From Branchiostoma floridae (lineage: Eukaryota > Chordata > Leptocardii > Amphioxiformes > Branchiostomatidae): a DNA stretch of 64,000 bases. The notes under the pieces are model-generated. The model saw only the letters and a program-made list of their open reading frames with translations, was not told the DNA's origin and did not search any database. The stretch spans positions 7,526,493 through 7,590,492 of the forward strand of contig NC_049992.1 in the NCBI RefSeq assembly GCF_000003815.2, given 5' to 3'. The position numbers and the translations under genes were made by a program. Below are positions 26,063 to 38,200 of the stretch, piece after piece (positions within the stretch are counted from its first letter, which is position 1; every line of letters starts with the position of its first letter).

Positions 26063-26779
26063 TACTACACACTTCATCTTACTACAAACAATATTTAAAA
26101 AAATCATTTATCTTATTTTGTTTGCCAGACAAGAAACATAATTTTGTGGCAGTAAAGCACCCAACCTTACACATCAAAAATTCCCAGGTAAATTTGAAAC
26201 TAAACTTTATTATCCTACCAAAGTCTAGAAAGTAGAATACAGTGTTGTTCTTAGAGAAACATTTATCATTTGATATCTGCAACAATGGCCCTTTAAGTAA
26301 CTAACTTTCTACAAAAATTTAAAAACAGATCTTCTCTACAACAGAAATCAAGCTTTGATTATTCATGTGGATTTATAACTAACTACTTAACGACTTATCG
26401 TGGTAATGTTATCATATGCTACTACTAGTACTAGTAATATTTGTAGACCTGAATGACATCTTGCAACGTCAAATCCTTGCAAAACAAGGAATAACGGATG
26501 CTAAACTGGATAGTGAGTGAGTGTGGGTGGAAAATATGTCAGTTCATGAGCATACAAATGTCTATTCTTCTGTTGTGCAAAACATATCATACTTAAAATC
26601 ACAAATATAGCTTTTGAGCTTCAGTTACTTTTACAGCACGTCCTGCTGCATATTCATTATTACTAACTAGTATCTACATGGGAATTGCTGAAAGTCTGTA
26701 CTTCTGTTGTCTTCATTGATAAATCGCATATCCAAAAAAAATTTGCTCTTCTTTTAAAACTAAAAAAGGAGTGTCCTAC

Positions 26780-26960
26780 CTCGCCCACACACTCACACAC
26801 GCACCCGACTCACATCTTCGCTGCCGTCTCTTACAACCCAACGAGAAAATGAGCGCGCAAATGGCTCCACACACGTCGAGGAGACATCCTGCCCCGGCAC
26901 GAATACCAAGTTCGAGCATCATTAGGAGGCCATTTCGGGTGGCCAGTCTTCCCTAAATCC
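26780..26960 (-). promoter_or_regulatory. CpG-containing block, candidate untranslated first exon
   Basis: This ~180-bp block is richer in GC and CpG than its AT-rich surroundings. On the minus strand it ends GGGCGAG|GTAGGAC near 26780, a plausible splice donor. No convincing start codon continues into coding sequence. It could be a minus-strand promoter with a non-coding exon for the ACK/TNK2-like gene, but nothing beyond composition and the donor supports this. Confidence 0.25.
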
Positions 26961-29900
26961 ACTCCAGTTTTCTACTAAAAAATCGTCTACAACAAGCCCA
27001 AATCGTCAAATTTAAACACCAAGCTCAATCCTTACGTTCAACTTAGAAACGCATTGACATTCGGGATAGATGATCTTTGAACAAAACTGTTTACAATCAC
27101 TTTTGCGAGTTGAGAAATGTTTTTAAAGAGAGAAGAAATTTGGGTTAGTACGGTATGTTACAGATGGCCTGCAGGGCTGAATGCAAAATTTCCATTTAAA
27201 TGGGAGGTAATTTCTGAGGCATGATTGGCCATGGGGCTTCCTATACATGTACATGGCTTTTGCCCCAGAACCTCCAACACTCAGAAAGAAAGGTGAAAGA
27301 CATTCTATTAAGTTTCTTGATTTTCTTCCTTGTTCTGAATCCTAGATTGTTAACTCATTGTCATCATTCAACGAAGGTCCTATACATTAGATGGCATTTA
27401 ATAAATTCTATTCTGTTGAATAAAGTCTGCTGAGACTGGACTGCCAAAGAAGAAGAAGAAGAAGAAACAAACATTATTCCACATTTGCAAATTGCAGTAA
27501 AGTAAAGTCCAAGAGGGTTTTATCAAGAAGAAATATGTCCTTGCATAGTCTATGTATATTAAATACCTCTGCCAATAACTAAGACTTAGACACTGGCAAA
27601 AGAAAGAAACACATGCAGTCAAAGGAAGCAAACTGCTGGGAGCTGGAAAAAAAGACTCAGCAGAGTTAGGATAACTCAAGAATAGAAGTTTGTGACTTGG
27701 CTTGAACAATAGTATCTTTTCAACTCCTAGCAGATCCCTTTCAAACTGCAGTTGTTTGTTTCTTTTGCCAGCAAATTGCAATCAACAGGTCATTGAAATG
27801 GAAAAGCCCTAATAACATTTTTTGTAATTAACTTAAGACCAAATAATCATAAAAATCTTTGCTAAATCAATAACCAACTATCAATGATGCATGTTGTATA
27901 ACATTATTATGACCATAAAGATCACTTACAAAGAAAATGCTAAACACTACAAAGAACTTAGCAGCTTACATTGCATAAATGTATGTTATAAATAAATAAA
28001 CATGAGCCAACATTTTTGTATCCCTTTTGTTTACATTCTTAGGAAGTGAGGACATGTCTAACTGAAAAAGATAGATGATAAAATGTCTCTGAAGTCTGGT
28101 TTTGTTTTAAAATAGCAACGTTAGAAATAGCCGGGAGGATATCAATAGTGTGATGACTAATTAATATCAAGGACTGTGACTACTAGTGGTGTGTATGCTG
28201 AATCGTACGTGTACTTGAATTTTCTGTACTGGTACCCACCCCTAACAGTAACACATACATTATCCTTCACTTTATATCATGAAATGATGATTTTCATCTT
28301 GCAACATGAGCTATAATATAAAGCAAAAAGACACATAACTATTTTTAGTCAGCTCCTTTCTCCTGTTGGCTGTAACCACGTCTTGGTTGACAGACAACAA
28401 GAGGGAGAAACCCGACCTTCTAACCCAACCTTCTAACCCAGTGACAGGGGTAGCTGGCCACTTGACCACATAAAGGGTGTGACAATGGACATGCCTAACC
28501 CTGGGGACCTAGCCCCACCCTCCACCCACTATCATGATCCACACCCTTGCCACACCTAGATTGTACCATGATAATTACACTTACTGGATAAGTACTCTAA
28601 GTGCTCTAAGGCCATGTTCATTTGATTCTAGGAATGACATACACCATAACACGTGCATCAATTTTTGGCAGTTTCCATAAGAAGAGGTGTAGTTGATTTG
28701 GGTATGTCCTCTATGTGGTTGGCTACCAGAAAAAAAGAACTTGGCCACGACTTGCTTTCGCTTTGTTTACCAACGCATCAAAAAAATAAAATTTGAGAAA
28801 ATGACGAGAATATGTTAAAAATTAGTAACAAATCTCAATCTATATGGCAATTTTGAAATTCAGAATATTTGTGCCAAAATTCTACAATACATCCCTCTAA
28901 ATAGTAATGACAACTTTTAACACCATAGCAGTCGTCAGTAACAGAAGTGAGGATGTCCCAACAGCAATGTATAAATTTCTGTCACTATGTTTTGATAAGT
29001 GATAGTGATAGGTCTGTAATTAGGCATCCCCAGACAAGTGCGCTATATTTACATGTTACACTGACATGTGAGTCATTGATACCACATGGCTCTACAAATT
29101 ACTACAATGTGTTGTAGGGCTTTCTTCTACCATACACTCCTGAGTGTAGCCATGTGACTCATAAAGAATGACCACATGACAGTCAGTTGTGTACAGTACT
29201 GTATTACTATAACGCTTATACCATATTACTCACAGCTAGCAACATGTGCATACAACAGCTGAGTGGTATACGTTTCATACACACAGATATGTTTTATATA
29301 AAAAAGTGAAAGTAAGATCAAACCAGTTTAGCTCACTGAACAGCTGATCTTCCACTGATCGCGACAGATTATAATATATGTACTCTAACAGTATGTACAG
29401 GTTCATTGTACCTGGGATATTCTCTAGTATATCAACTATTTGAAAAGCACAACAAACATTGGACCACACATTCTAGCATGCAAGTCGGGTTAGCGACAAT
29501 AGATAGCCGGGTTTCAAACTTCCTACCTGCATTCTTTGCCAGAGATACTGAATATACTTAAAGTAAAACATTTAGAGAGCAATTTTCTCAAACTCTGACT
29601 ACAATACACTACATGCTGCAGCTTAACATACCAACTTGTTAATGATTAAGTACAATAAAATCTCACAAGCCAACTGAAAACAGTGTATACTTTCCACATC
29701 ATTTCAGCTTGAACACATTTTGTACACTCTATGCAACCATTACAAAAAAAATAAGCTTTTGTTACTGAGTACAATAATAATAATAATACTTAAAATAACC
29801 AGCAGACAACAAAAGCTCTAGAGACGGAGTGTGACCCTTGACATAACCGTCAAGTTTTGAGTTTCAACTGACCAGATATTTAAAAACCTCGTTCATAAAA

Positions 29901-30464
29901 ACAAAGAAAACAACAATAAAAAAACACAACTGCGAGCGTTTACAGCAAATCAATCAACCACACATACCTTGATGAACAGCTATTAAGTCCGAGTCCTGGA
30001 TACTAGGGAATGTTTTCAAACGCTCAAATCAACCGAAACGAAATCTTTTTCCGGTTGAGAGAGATAGAGGGGGAGGGGGGCGTCGTTAACGTCAAATCTT
30101 ACGAGATTTCTAAAGCTAAACCGGTTGAGTTTGATCTGAGCTATAAGAACGACATCCTGGCTGTTACGTCACAGGTTTGAGTAGACAGGAATTGCTGGGG
30201 AGTTCGTCAGTTTGTTGTCATGACCAAATCAGGAAGTGGGTGCCCAGCCCTGCCCTCCCCACATACAAACATGACGACAGAAACCGCAAAGTGTCGCCTG
30301 ATCCTGACCCGTGCGCTATTCACTCGCTTCTCCCGCTAGCACGTTACGTCATTTCCGGATAAACAACTTCGGTATCAAGTGCGACAGCTCTTAAAGACAC
30401 GTACGCACCACGCATACGTGTTGGGGTGGGAATTGTGAGGTAAAAAGTGGAGATTTAGGCCTAC
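26961..30464. other. Non-coding region, no gene recognised
   Basis: AT-rich DNA with short chance frames only. I saw no domain, tRNA or strong repeat. The last ~450 bp (from about 30000) become GC- and CpG-richer, leading into the candidate first exon at 30465-30533. Confidence 0.5.
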
Positions 30465-30533
30465 CTTTTCTGTAACTATTCCCGGGTGCGGTTGGACGAC
30501 TTCGGCCATTTTCTGCTGTTTCCGTCCCGTCAT
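30465..30533 (-). CDS. Candidate first coding exon of an unidentified minus-strand gene
   Basis: On the minus strand an ATG at 30533-30531 opens a 23-codon frame. A second in-frame ATG at 30509-30507 has the better context (AAAATGG) and gives MAEVVQPHPGIVTEK. The frame meets a consensus-like donor GAAAAG|GTAGGC at 30465/30464, in phase 0. The block is CpG-rich, as expected for a promoter-proximal exon. I do not recognise the peptide. It cannot be joined in frame to the ACK/TNK2-like exon through that exon's best acceptor, because the joined frame stops after five codons. It would then be either an upstream ORF of that transcript or the start of another gene with exons I could not see. Confidence 0.4.
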
Positions 30534-31383
30534 GCAGCAGGGTCGACCTTTGACCCAATTGGATGTAAACACACCAGCTTCGGAAGTCACGTGCGGTTTC
30601 GCGCGCTTTTTTAATCCCCCCCCCCCCAAAAAAGAGACAATGAAATAAAACTGAAATCCTCTAATTTGTAGAGGACTATTATCCTGATCTGATTCGAGGA
30701 AATGTTTGCTATGTATCGTCTGGGTTTCTGTACATGTATTTAGTGCTGCCACTGCCACTGACAAGCTACTTCAGTACAGACATGGATCACTAGCGTCACC
30801 TATCTATAGCCTTCATCACTGCAGTTCTAGGAACTCATTTGATTTTCCTTACTACGTATACCCCAGCTCTGATACTATTCAGAAAATAAATTCAGACTGT
30901 AAAACAAGTCAACTAAACAGCAGAACCCGAATGATTAATCCGTTGCACAAACTTGGTAATGCAAAAACTATCCATATAACTCGTTATATTAACTGTGCAA
31001 TGACTATGCAATTAAACCAGCCACTAGTATATGAAATATAACATATACAACTTTATGCGGTCTATGTTATGAAACTTTAGTAATAAGAACGCAATTCGGG
31101 TTGTTTCATGTCCGCAAGGTGTTTACTGAACAAAATCCATTGAACCATGGAATCAGTTAGGACTTCTATTTTACCGCCTAAGGCATGTGCATCACGGCTT
31201 CTCTTTGTACACACAACACTGACATTATTCAAATATGACCCCGGGTTAGCGTGGGTCTACGTCATTGGAATTCCCCGGTGAAGGTAACGCTACTAAAGAG
31301 CATACTGAAAAAATCTCTTTTCGTGGCGACTAGTTTGAACTCAAATCAGGAGAAATTCGTCACAGACATAATAAAAAGGCAAT
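30534..31383. promoter_or_regulatory. Divergent intergenic region between minus exon and NTase-TPR gene
   Basis: About 850 bp separate the minus-strand candidate first exon from the plus-strand ATG at 31384. The left part is CpG-rich (GCGCGC near 30601) with a C homopolymer (30617-30627). A bidirectional promoter is plausible but no TATA box or defined element was identified. Confidence 0.3.
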
Positions 31384-32217
31384 ATGGCAAGAAGCCTGGC
31401 AGAGAAACATCAGGAGTTAGAAACCCTGCTAGAAGCGACGGGAGAAAGTCTTGAGGTAGGGTACGGAAGAGCTATGAGGAACGCCATCGCTGAAAATGAC
31501 ACCTGCATGGAGGTGGAGACTCTAAAATGTCTAGGAGACCTTCATCTTGAGAAAGGACAATTAGTCAAAGACTTGAAGGAGTTCAAGACGGCTTCTACCT
31601 TTTACTCAGCTGCCCTACTTCGTTGTAAAGATCCGGATCTAGAACAAGCGATACAAGATCGTACAGCCTTCATGGGAAAACTCGCCGAAATACTACAACA
31701 TAAGGACAGCCGAAGTCATAATGTGAACAAGGAGCGGCAGGATACCTTAAGGACAAGTGCCAACGACGTCTTGAGGGTTGCCGAGGTTTGCCACCAATTG
31801 AGTATGGCTCGTTTTGAGGGTTTAAGCGGAATGTATGTCTTGGAAGAGGGTTATACGAAAGCGTTAATACGAGCTATTGCAACAGGAGATAGGCTACTGG
31901 AGATAGAGTTGGTGAAAAATCTGGGAGATTTGTACCTTGAGACAGGGAAGGCATGTGCGGATGAATCCTTGCTGTCCAAAGCGATAGCGATGTACAACAA
32001 TGCCAGGGCAAGGTGTGGCGACACAGACGGGAAAGAGGCTCTAACTCACCGTGTTAAGTACACAGAAAGAGTCAAGAGCACAGCGATAAGGGTACGTAAT
32101 GATAACTTGAAGATTTGTGGTATAATTCTCAGTAATCCTGATATTCAAGATAAGGGGAAGACGAGGATGTCTTTATCTGAAATTTTCCGAAATGTTCTCA
32201 AGAGTAACCATGCATAA
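31384..32217 (+). CDS. NTase-TPR gene, N-terminal exon (or a separate 277-aa gene)
   Basis: The open frame starts with MARSLAEKHQELETLL, a start I associate with this family. It holds two copies of a ~110-residue helical repeat: LKCLGDLHLEKGQ near residues 49-61 and VKNLGDLYLETGK near 178-190. Each is followed by an acidic, alanine-rich helix pair (TFYSAALLRCKD and AMYNNARARCGD). A donor AAGG|GTACGT at 32091/32092 (phase 0) would join it to the exon at 33099. If that donor is not used, the frame ends at TAA 32215-32217 as a 277-residue protein. The matching phase and the third repeat copy in later exons favour splicing. Confidence 0.7.
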   Translation: MARSLAEKHQELETLLEATGESLEVGYGRAMRNAIAENDTCMEVETLKCLGDLHLEKGQLVKDLKEFKTASTFYSAALLRCKDPDLEQAIQDRTAFMGKLAEILQHKDSRSHNVNKERQDTLRTSANDVLRVAEVCHQLSMARFEGLSGMYVLEEGYTKALIRAIATGDRLLEIELVKNLGDLYLETGKACADESLLSKAIAMYNNARARCGDTDGKEALTHRVKYTERVKSTAIRVRNDNLKICGIILSNPDIQDKGKTRMSLSEIFRNVLKSNHA

Positions 32218-35200
32218 ATCTTTTGTTATCAATAAGTGAAAGTTTATTTGCAAGTTCTTGCCCGAAGGCTAATTGCGACATGAAACATACAGAGAATAAA
32301 GTAAACATACGTAAAATAAAATACTTTGGTATAGATAACAATGGTGACAAGTGTAAACAAGTGACTATTCTATCAATGATATGGAGTGCTGAGAGCTACA
32401 ATCTACGCATTTGGGGTTTGACTTCTTTTCTGGAAGCAGTGGAAGACGAAGTACCCCACTTTTTCTATGATGAGTGTGACGTTAACAGCGTTATAGTTTT
32501 GTTTTCGTCAGTAAGCGTTTGGAAATTTTTGTGTGTTTTGCATGCCTCTTCAAATAACTCCTTTCTTTCCTGGTCATTAGAGAGGCAGTTAGAAATAAAA
32601 TGTATTTCGTCTTCCACCGGTTTTGCAATACAATGGTTACAGGTTCTTTCGCCCACAGGTAGCTTCTTTATATATCTAGATCCACTATAATACTAAGTAC
32701 ACTACACTATTTCCTGTCGTGTTATATAAAATCTATAATGTGAAACACTAAGAACGTTAACATTTCTCTTCCTTTTTGAATAATGGGAAAGGATGATCAT
32801 TATTTATTCATTACAATCGCAATTTGAAACATTGTTTCTGTACGTCATTGGATAATATCAAAATTAAATGTAATCTAATCTACTGTACAAAAGTTAGAAC
32901 GTTACAGATGTTTCTATGTCATCCAGCATTATTCGTCAGTGAAATAAAACTGAAGTGGATTTTTCAGCAATCGGACTCATCAGGTTTTGATTTGATCAAA
33001 ATATCACAACTCCTTGAAAAGGTCAGTGCATGACACAAATGGCTTTGTTGTTATTTTCATGTTGTTGTTGTTGTTGTTGTTGTTGTAACGTTGCTAAGAT
33101 GCGAAGAGGCAGCAACGTCTATGACCATGGTGCTGTGGATGCGGAGGAGAATCCTGATGGTACAGCTATTATGAGGTATGTTATAGGTAGTAATATAACG
33201 CATAATTGTCAAATCCATCATACTATAATTCAGACTTTCTTATTTCATTAAAAACCCTGAGCTCCTATTGGACTAACTTTCAACGTAATAAGAAATTCCA
33301 ACTATCAGTACTCCGTGTACTTCCCAGTCTCCTGGTTTAAGCTAAGGGCACAGCCCGCCGTACGTGCAAATACGTGCTGTCTACGTGCCAAAACGTGGGC
33401 AATATTTTGGGATCCGTAAGTGGTAATTACTGCCTCCGTACGAACTCGTAGGGAATCCGACGGATTTTGGAGCACGCAGACACGCCGTAGAACTTTCACG
33501 TGCAGGCAAAACTTTGTGTGCCATCGGGCTGCGGATTGGTACGTGCCAGTACGGGCGACGCGCCTGCCCTGTACAGCCTGAACGTTTTCAGAAAGACGTA
33601 GCGGACGTGGCCTCCCATAAAAACGTACCGACAAATTGCACGTACGGCGGGTTGTGCCCTTAGCTTTAGAGGTGAGCGGCCACCAGCTCTCAGTGCAGGG
33701 GGTCAGAAGATTGTGTAATGACAGGCTACCCAGTAGTCTGAACATCATTGGATGGATGAAATCATAAATATCGTGTCCTTTTATTCACAAGGACCTACAG
33801 AGAACATCACCGACTTGGAGACCGGGCATTGCGGAAAGGGGCTGTCGACTTAGCGGAGCGACGATTTGCCTCTGCACTGAAGCTTGTCCATGGTGAGTTG
33901 CACTGATTATAGAGTAATGCAACTTGCGTCAAGACATAATTCTAATAGATAATGTATGTAACGTTATATATCATTTTTATGTAAGCCCAACAAGATTAAG
34001 CACGATGTACTATACGATGTACGAAGGGAGAAAAGAATGTGTAGAGGATCAATATGCTGTTGTTGCTGTGTCTTTGTTTTGTGAAATGGCCGTTTTTAAT
34101 GAAGTCAAATAGTTTAAGAAGAGCATTATTTTAAACTGAGGACAGGTAATGCGATAACCTTCGATAACTACTCTCGGTACTTCCTTGGACCTTTGACCTA
34201 GCTTCTTCTTAAAAGAGAGTCGAAATAATTGCCATCGGAAAGTGTGTTATACACTTGTGCGTTTTGATTTAACGTAGGCACGGGTTCTGCGCACTTGAAC
34301 AAAGAGGCAGAGACTTTACAAAAGCTGGGAGATGTCTACCTGGAGCGAGGAAAGGTGACAAAGGACGGGGAAGACTTTACCAAAAGTGCTGCTCTGTATA
34401 ACGCATCTATGGCAAGAACAGAAAACAGACAGTCCGCGAAAGATTTAATCTTCGCCATTAAACGTACAGAGGAATCTTTCTTACAACATGTGATAGGCGT
34501 CTCCTGTGTGGCAAGTCCGTATGAACTGGACCTACGGCACAAGAGTGACCTAAAAGAAATGCGAGACAAGGTAAAACAACAGCTTGGCTTTATTGATGAG
34601 CAGCATGATCCTTTTAAGTACGAAGAGGACGACCCTGAAGTTAGGAAAGCCGAATCTGCTAGAGCTGTAGCCGTCAGAGCTCTCTTCCAGAAGACAGCTA
34701 AGGACAGAAGCACTTTTCTCGACAATCTCGTCTCTGAATGCATTACTGTAATGGGCCCACCACCATGTAGGTATGCAATCATAGGTTTGGGTTCACAGGC
34801 CACAGAGCTGGTTACTCTCTACTCAGACCTGGAGTTTGCGATTCTGCTTGAAGATGGGCGCGACTCCGAAGAAAACAAGATGTACTTCCGTATTCTCACT
34901 CACTTCTTGCACCTGAAAATCATCAATCTCGGAGAGACCATCCTTCCAGCCATGGCAATCAAATCACTCAATGACTTTTACTCCAAAGACCCTGAAGACA
35001 GTTAGTTCTACGACTCCATAACGACGCGCGGACTCGCCTTTGACGGTGCGATGCCCTGGGCGAGCCACACCCCTCTGGGTAGAAAGCAGACAGAAAACAA
35101 ACCAGCGCTGGAACTTATACAGACTCCCAGCCAGTTGGCGAAGTTCCAGGAGTCGGATGCAGCCATGTCTGAAGAAGACCACTTGTCAGATGTTCTACGA

Positions 35201-38200
35201 AGCGTCTGTCACATAACAGGAGACAAAACTCTCGTTGAACAGTACCGTGTCGAAGTGATGGCAACCCTCAAAAGTAATGCGCTGCATGCCAACATGGAAT
35301 TGGCAAACAGAGAAGAGTTCAGGAACCCAGAGTTAGTGTCCACGCTACTGAACGTTAAAAAGGAGATCTATCGCTTCTCCCGATTGCTGTGCAGAACATA
35401 GCTTTGCGCTGTGGGGTTGGAACGTCCAGCGTGTGGGCAAGCATTGAAGAGCTGGAAGCTGGTGGGTACATAAGCAACCAAAACGCACACCACATTGCAG
35501 TGCTGGTTGCTATCTCAGCGGAACTTAGACTGAGGACGTACATGGCTAACGGAGGTCAGAAAGAAAACATGTCTGCATTGTTGCGTTTAAGTAGCAAAAA
35601 AGGTCATAGTAAGAAAACAGTCCCTGATCTAGAGAAGGTGTTTTATCTTCCTAATCAAAAGATGCTATACCGGTACTACTACTCCGCTCTGCCTCTTCGC
35701 AGAGCTTTGTCAGAGCTGCAAAAGGAAAACGCGTCGTTTTCACTGGCGTTCAGTCTGTTTGAAACGTCGGAAGGAACGAAAGGAGAAATGAAGATGAAGC
35801 TTTGTGATTTCATATCAGCAAAGGCACTATTTGAACGTGCGCTGGAGAGGAACCAGGCGATCCATGGTAACGGCAAAGGCCATCCTGACATTGCAGCGTG
35901 TTTTAGGAACCTTGGATGGGTCTGTTATAGCATGGGTGAGTACGGTGATGCAAGGGCCTTCCTCCAACAAGCACTGGACATGTATCACCGAATACACGGG
36001 TCAACCCATCCCGCTATTGCTGCCTCCCTCAGAAGCCTGGGTGCTGTAGCTAGCTGCATGGGAGATTACAAACAAGCGGAAACGCTTTTCGAACAGGCAC
36101 TGGAGACACTGAAGCTCCTGCATGGCGATAGTGCGGATCAGGAGGATATTTCTTCAGTTCTTCACAACCTGGGATCAACATGGGCTGACATGGGCAACAA
36201 CAGGAAGGCAGTCAGCTTTTATGAAAAGTGTCTGGAGATTAGAAAAAGTCTACACGACTCGAAAACAGCACATCCTGACGTAGCGTCTGTGCTCAACAGC
36301 CTTGGCGCTGCTTGGAACAACCTTGGCGACTACAAAAAGGCGATTGACTTCTATAGACAAGCTCTTATCTTAAGGACGCTTACATACGGAGGAGAAACGG
36401 TGCATCCGGATATTGTATCATCATTAGGCAACTTGGGTACAGCTTACCTTAACCTCAAGGATCACTCGAAAGCAATCGACTTGTTCGAGCAAGCTGTACA
36501 AATGAACAATCTGCTATATGGACAAGACCACGCACACCCAGAAACTGCCTCGTTAATTGACAATCTAGGCTCAGCCTGGAATAGCATTGGTGCTCACAGA
36601 AAAGCCCTTAATATCTTCGAAAGAGCCCTACATATGAAACGACGAGTGTATGGAGATTTTGCGGTACATCCAGAGATCGCGACGTCATTAGCAAATCTTG
36701 GTGAGGTCTGGAGTGATCTTGAAGATCACAGGAAAGCATTAAAGATGTATTCTCAGGCATTAGACATGTATAAAGCTGTATATGGACAGGACACTGCACA
36801 TCCCGGAATCGCGATTACGCTCAACCACTTTGGAGCCGCATGGAGGTGTCTTGGTTTTCCCAGAAAAGCTATTCATTTTTACGAACAGGCTTTGCACATG
36901 AGGGAGAGGGTCTATGGTCAAAATGCCGCGCACCCAGACATTGCCACGTCACTCAACAATCTTGGGGAAGCTTGGAGTCAGCTTGGCGATCGCAGGAAAG
37001 CTCTCGCTTACATTGAACAGGCTTTGGATACAAGGAAACGTGTTTATGGGTACGATGTAGACCACCCTGACATTGCCGCGACATTCAACGACTTGGGGGT
37101 TGCTTGGAGCATCTTTGGTGATCCCATGAAAGTCATTGTCTTTTACGCACAAGCCTTGAACATGAGGAAACGTCTATATGGACACGACAGGGATCATCCG
37201 GACATTGCCATGTCTCTCAGTAACTTGGGCACCGCGTGGAGTATTCTAGGCCAGGTTAGGAAAGCACTTCCCTTCTACAAGGATGCGCTAGACATGACGA
37301 TACGTATATACGGAGATACGGCGCATTCGGATATTGCAGGATCGCTGAATAATATAGGTATAGCTTGGGTTAACCTCGGTCAATACAGGAAAGCAATCAA
37401 ATTCTTTGAAAGGGCAATTGCCATGAAGAAGCGGCTCTACAAAAACCGCAACGCATACCCGAAGATTGCAGTATCACTGAATAACCTTGGTGAAGCCTGG
37501 AGTGCGCTAGGTCATCACGGCAGGTCTCTTCTAATACATGAAAATGCTTTACACATGAGGAGATGTACTTACGGACGTGATACCCCCCACCCACATACGG
37601 CTACGTCATTGTACAACCTGGGAAAATCATGGAGTAACCTGGGTGATCACAGAAAAGCCATGATGTTCCACGAGCAAGCACTGAATATGAGAATTCGTAT
37701 AACTGGAAATAATGAGAGCGCTTCGGACCCAGACATTGCTTCTTCGCTTGAAAGTATGGGTGTTGTGTTGAGTGATATTGGTGACTACAGGAAAGCAATA
37801 AGCTTCTATGAGAGGGCTTTGAAAATGAGGAACAATGTGTACGGACACGATGCAATACACCCCGGGTTTGCTTCATTATACAACAACCTAGGAACAGCAT
37901 GGAGTCAGTTGGGACATCAGAGGAAAGCAGTTGATTTCCATGAACTTGCCTTGGACATCAGGAGACAAACATATGGCCAAGAGGGGGCTCACCCCGACAT
38001 CGCTTCCTCACTCAATAACCTTGGTGCCGCTTGGTGCAATCTGGGTGACTACAGGAAGGCATTGAAGCTGTATGAAGAGGCACTTGACATCAGAAGACGG
38101 GCGTATGGAACCAAGACAGCTCACCAAGACGTTATTCGGTCACTCGCCAACTTGGGTGCGACGTGGAACTACTTGGGTCGTCCTAACAAAGCAATCCTCT

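Larger units (their letters stand above)
12958..26779. other. Repeat-rich non-coding region, no gene recognised
   Basis: No recognisable coding exon. The stretch is populated by copies of the palindromic MITE family, SINEs, a tandem triplication and a GGAT satellite, each listed separately. If the minus-strand ACK/TNK2-like gene is transcribed from one of the CpG-rich blocks near 26.8 or 30.5 kb, this is its first intron. That is an inference from orientation only. Confidence 0.45.

Noticed and set aside
33305-33748. 147-codon minus-strand frame in the NTase-TPR intron
   Set aside because: It lies almost wholly in the MITE at 33340-33665 and recurs wherever the MITE recurs.
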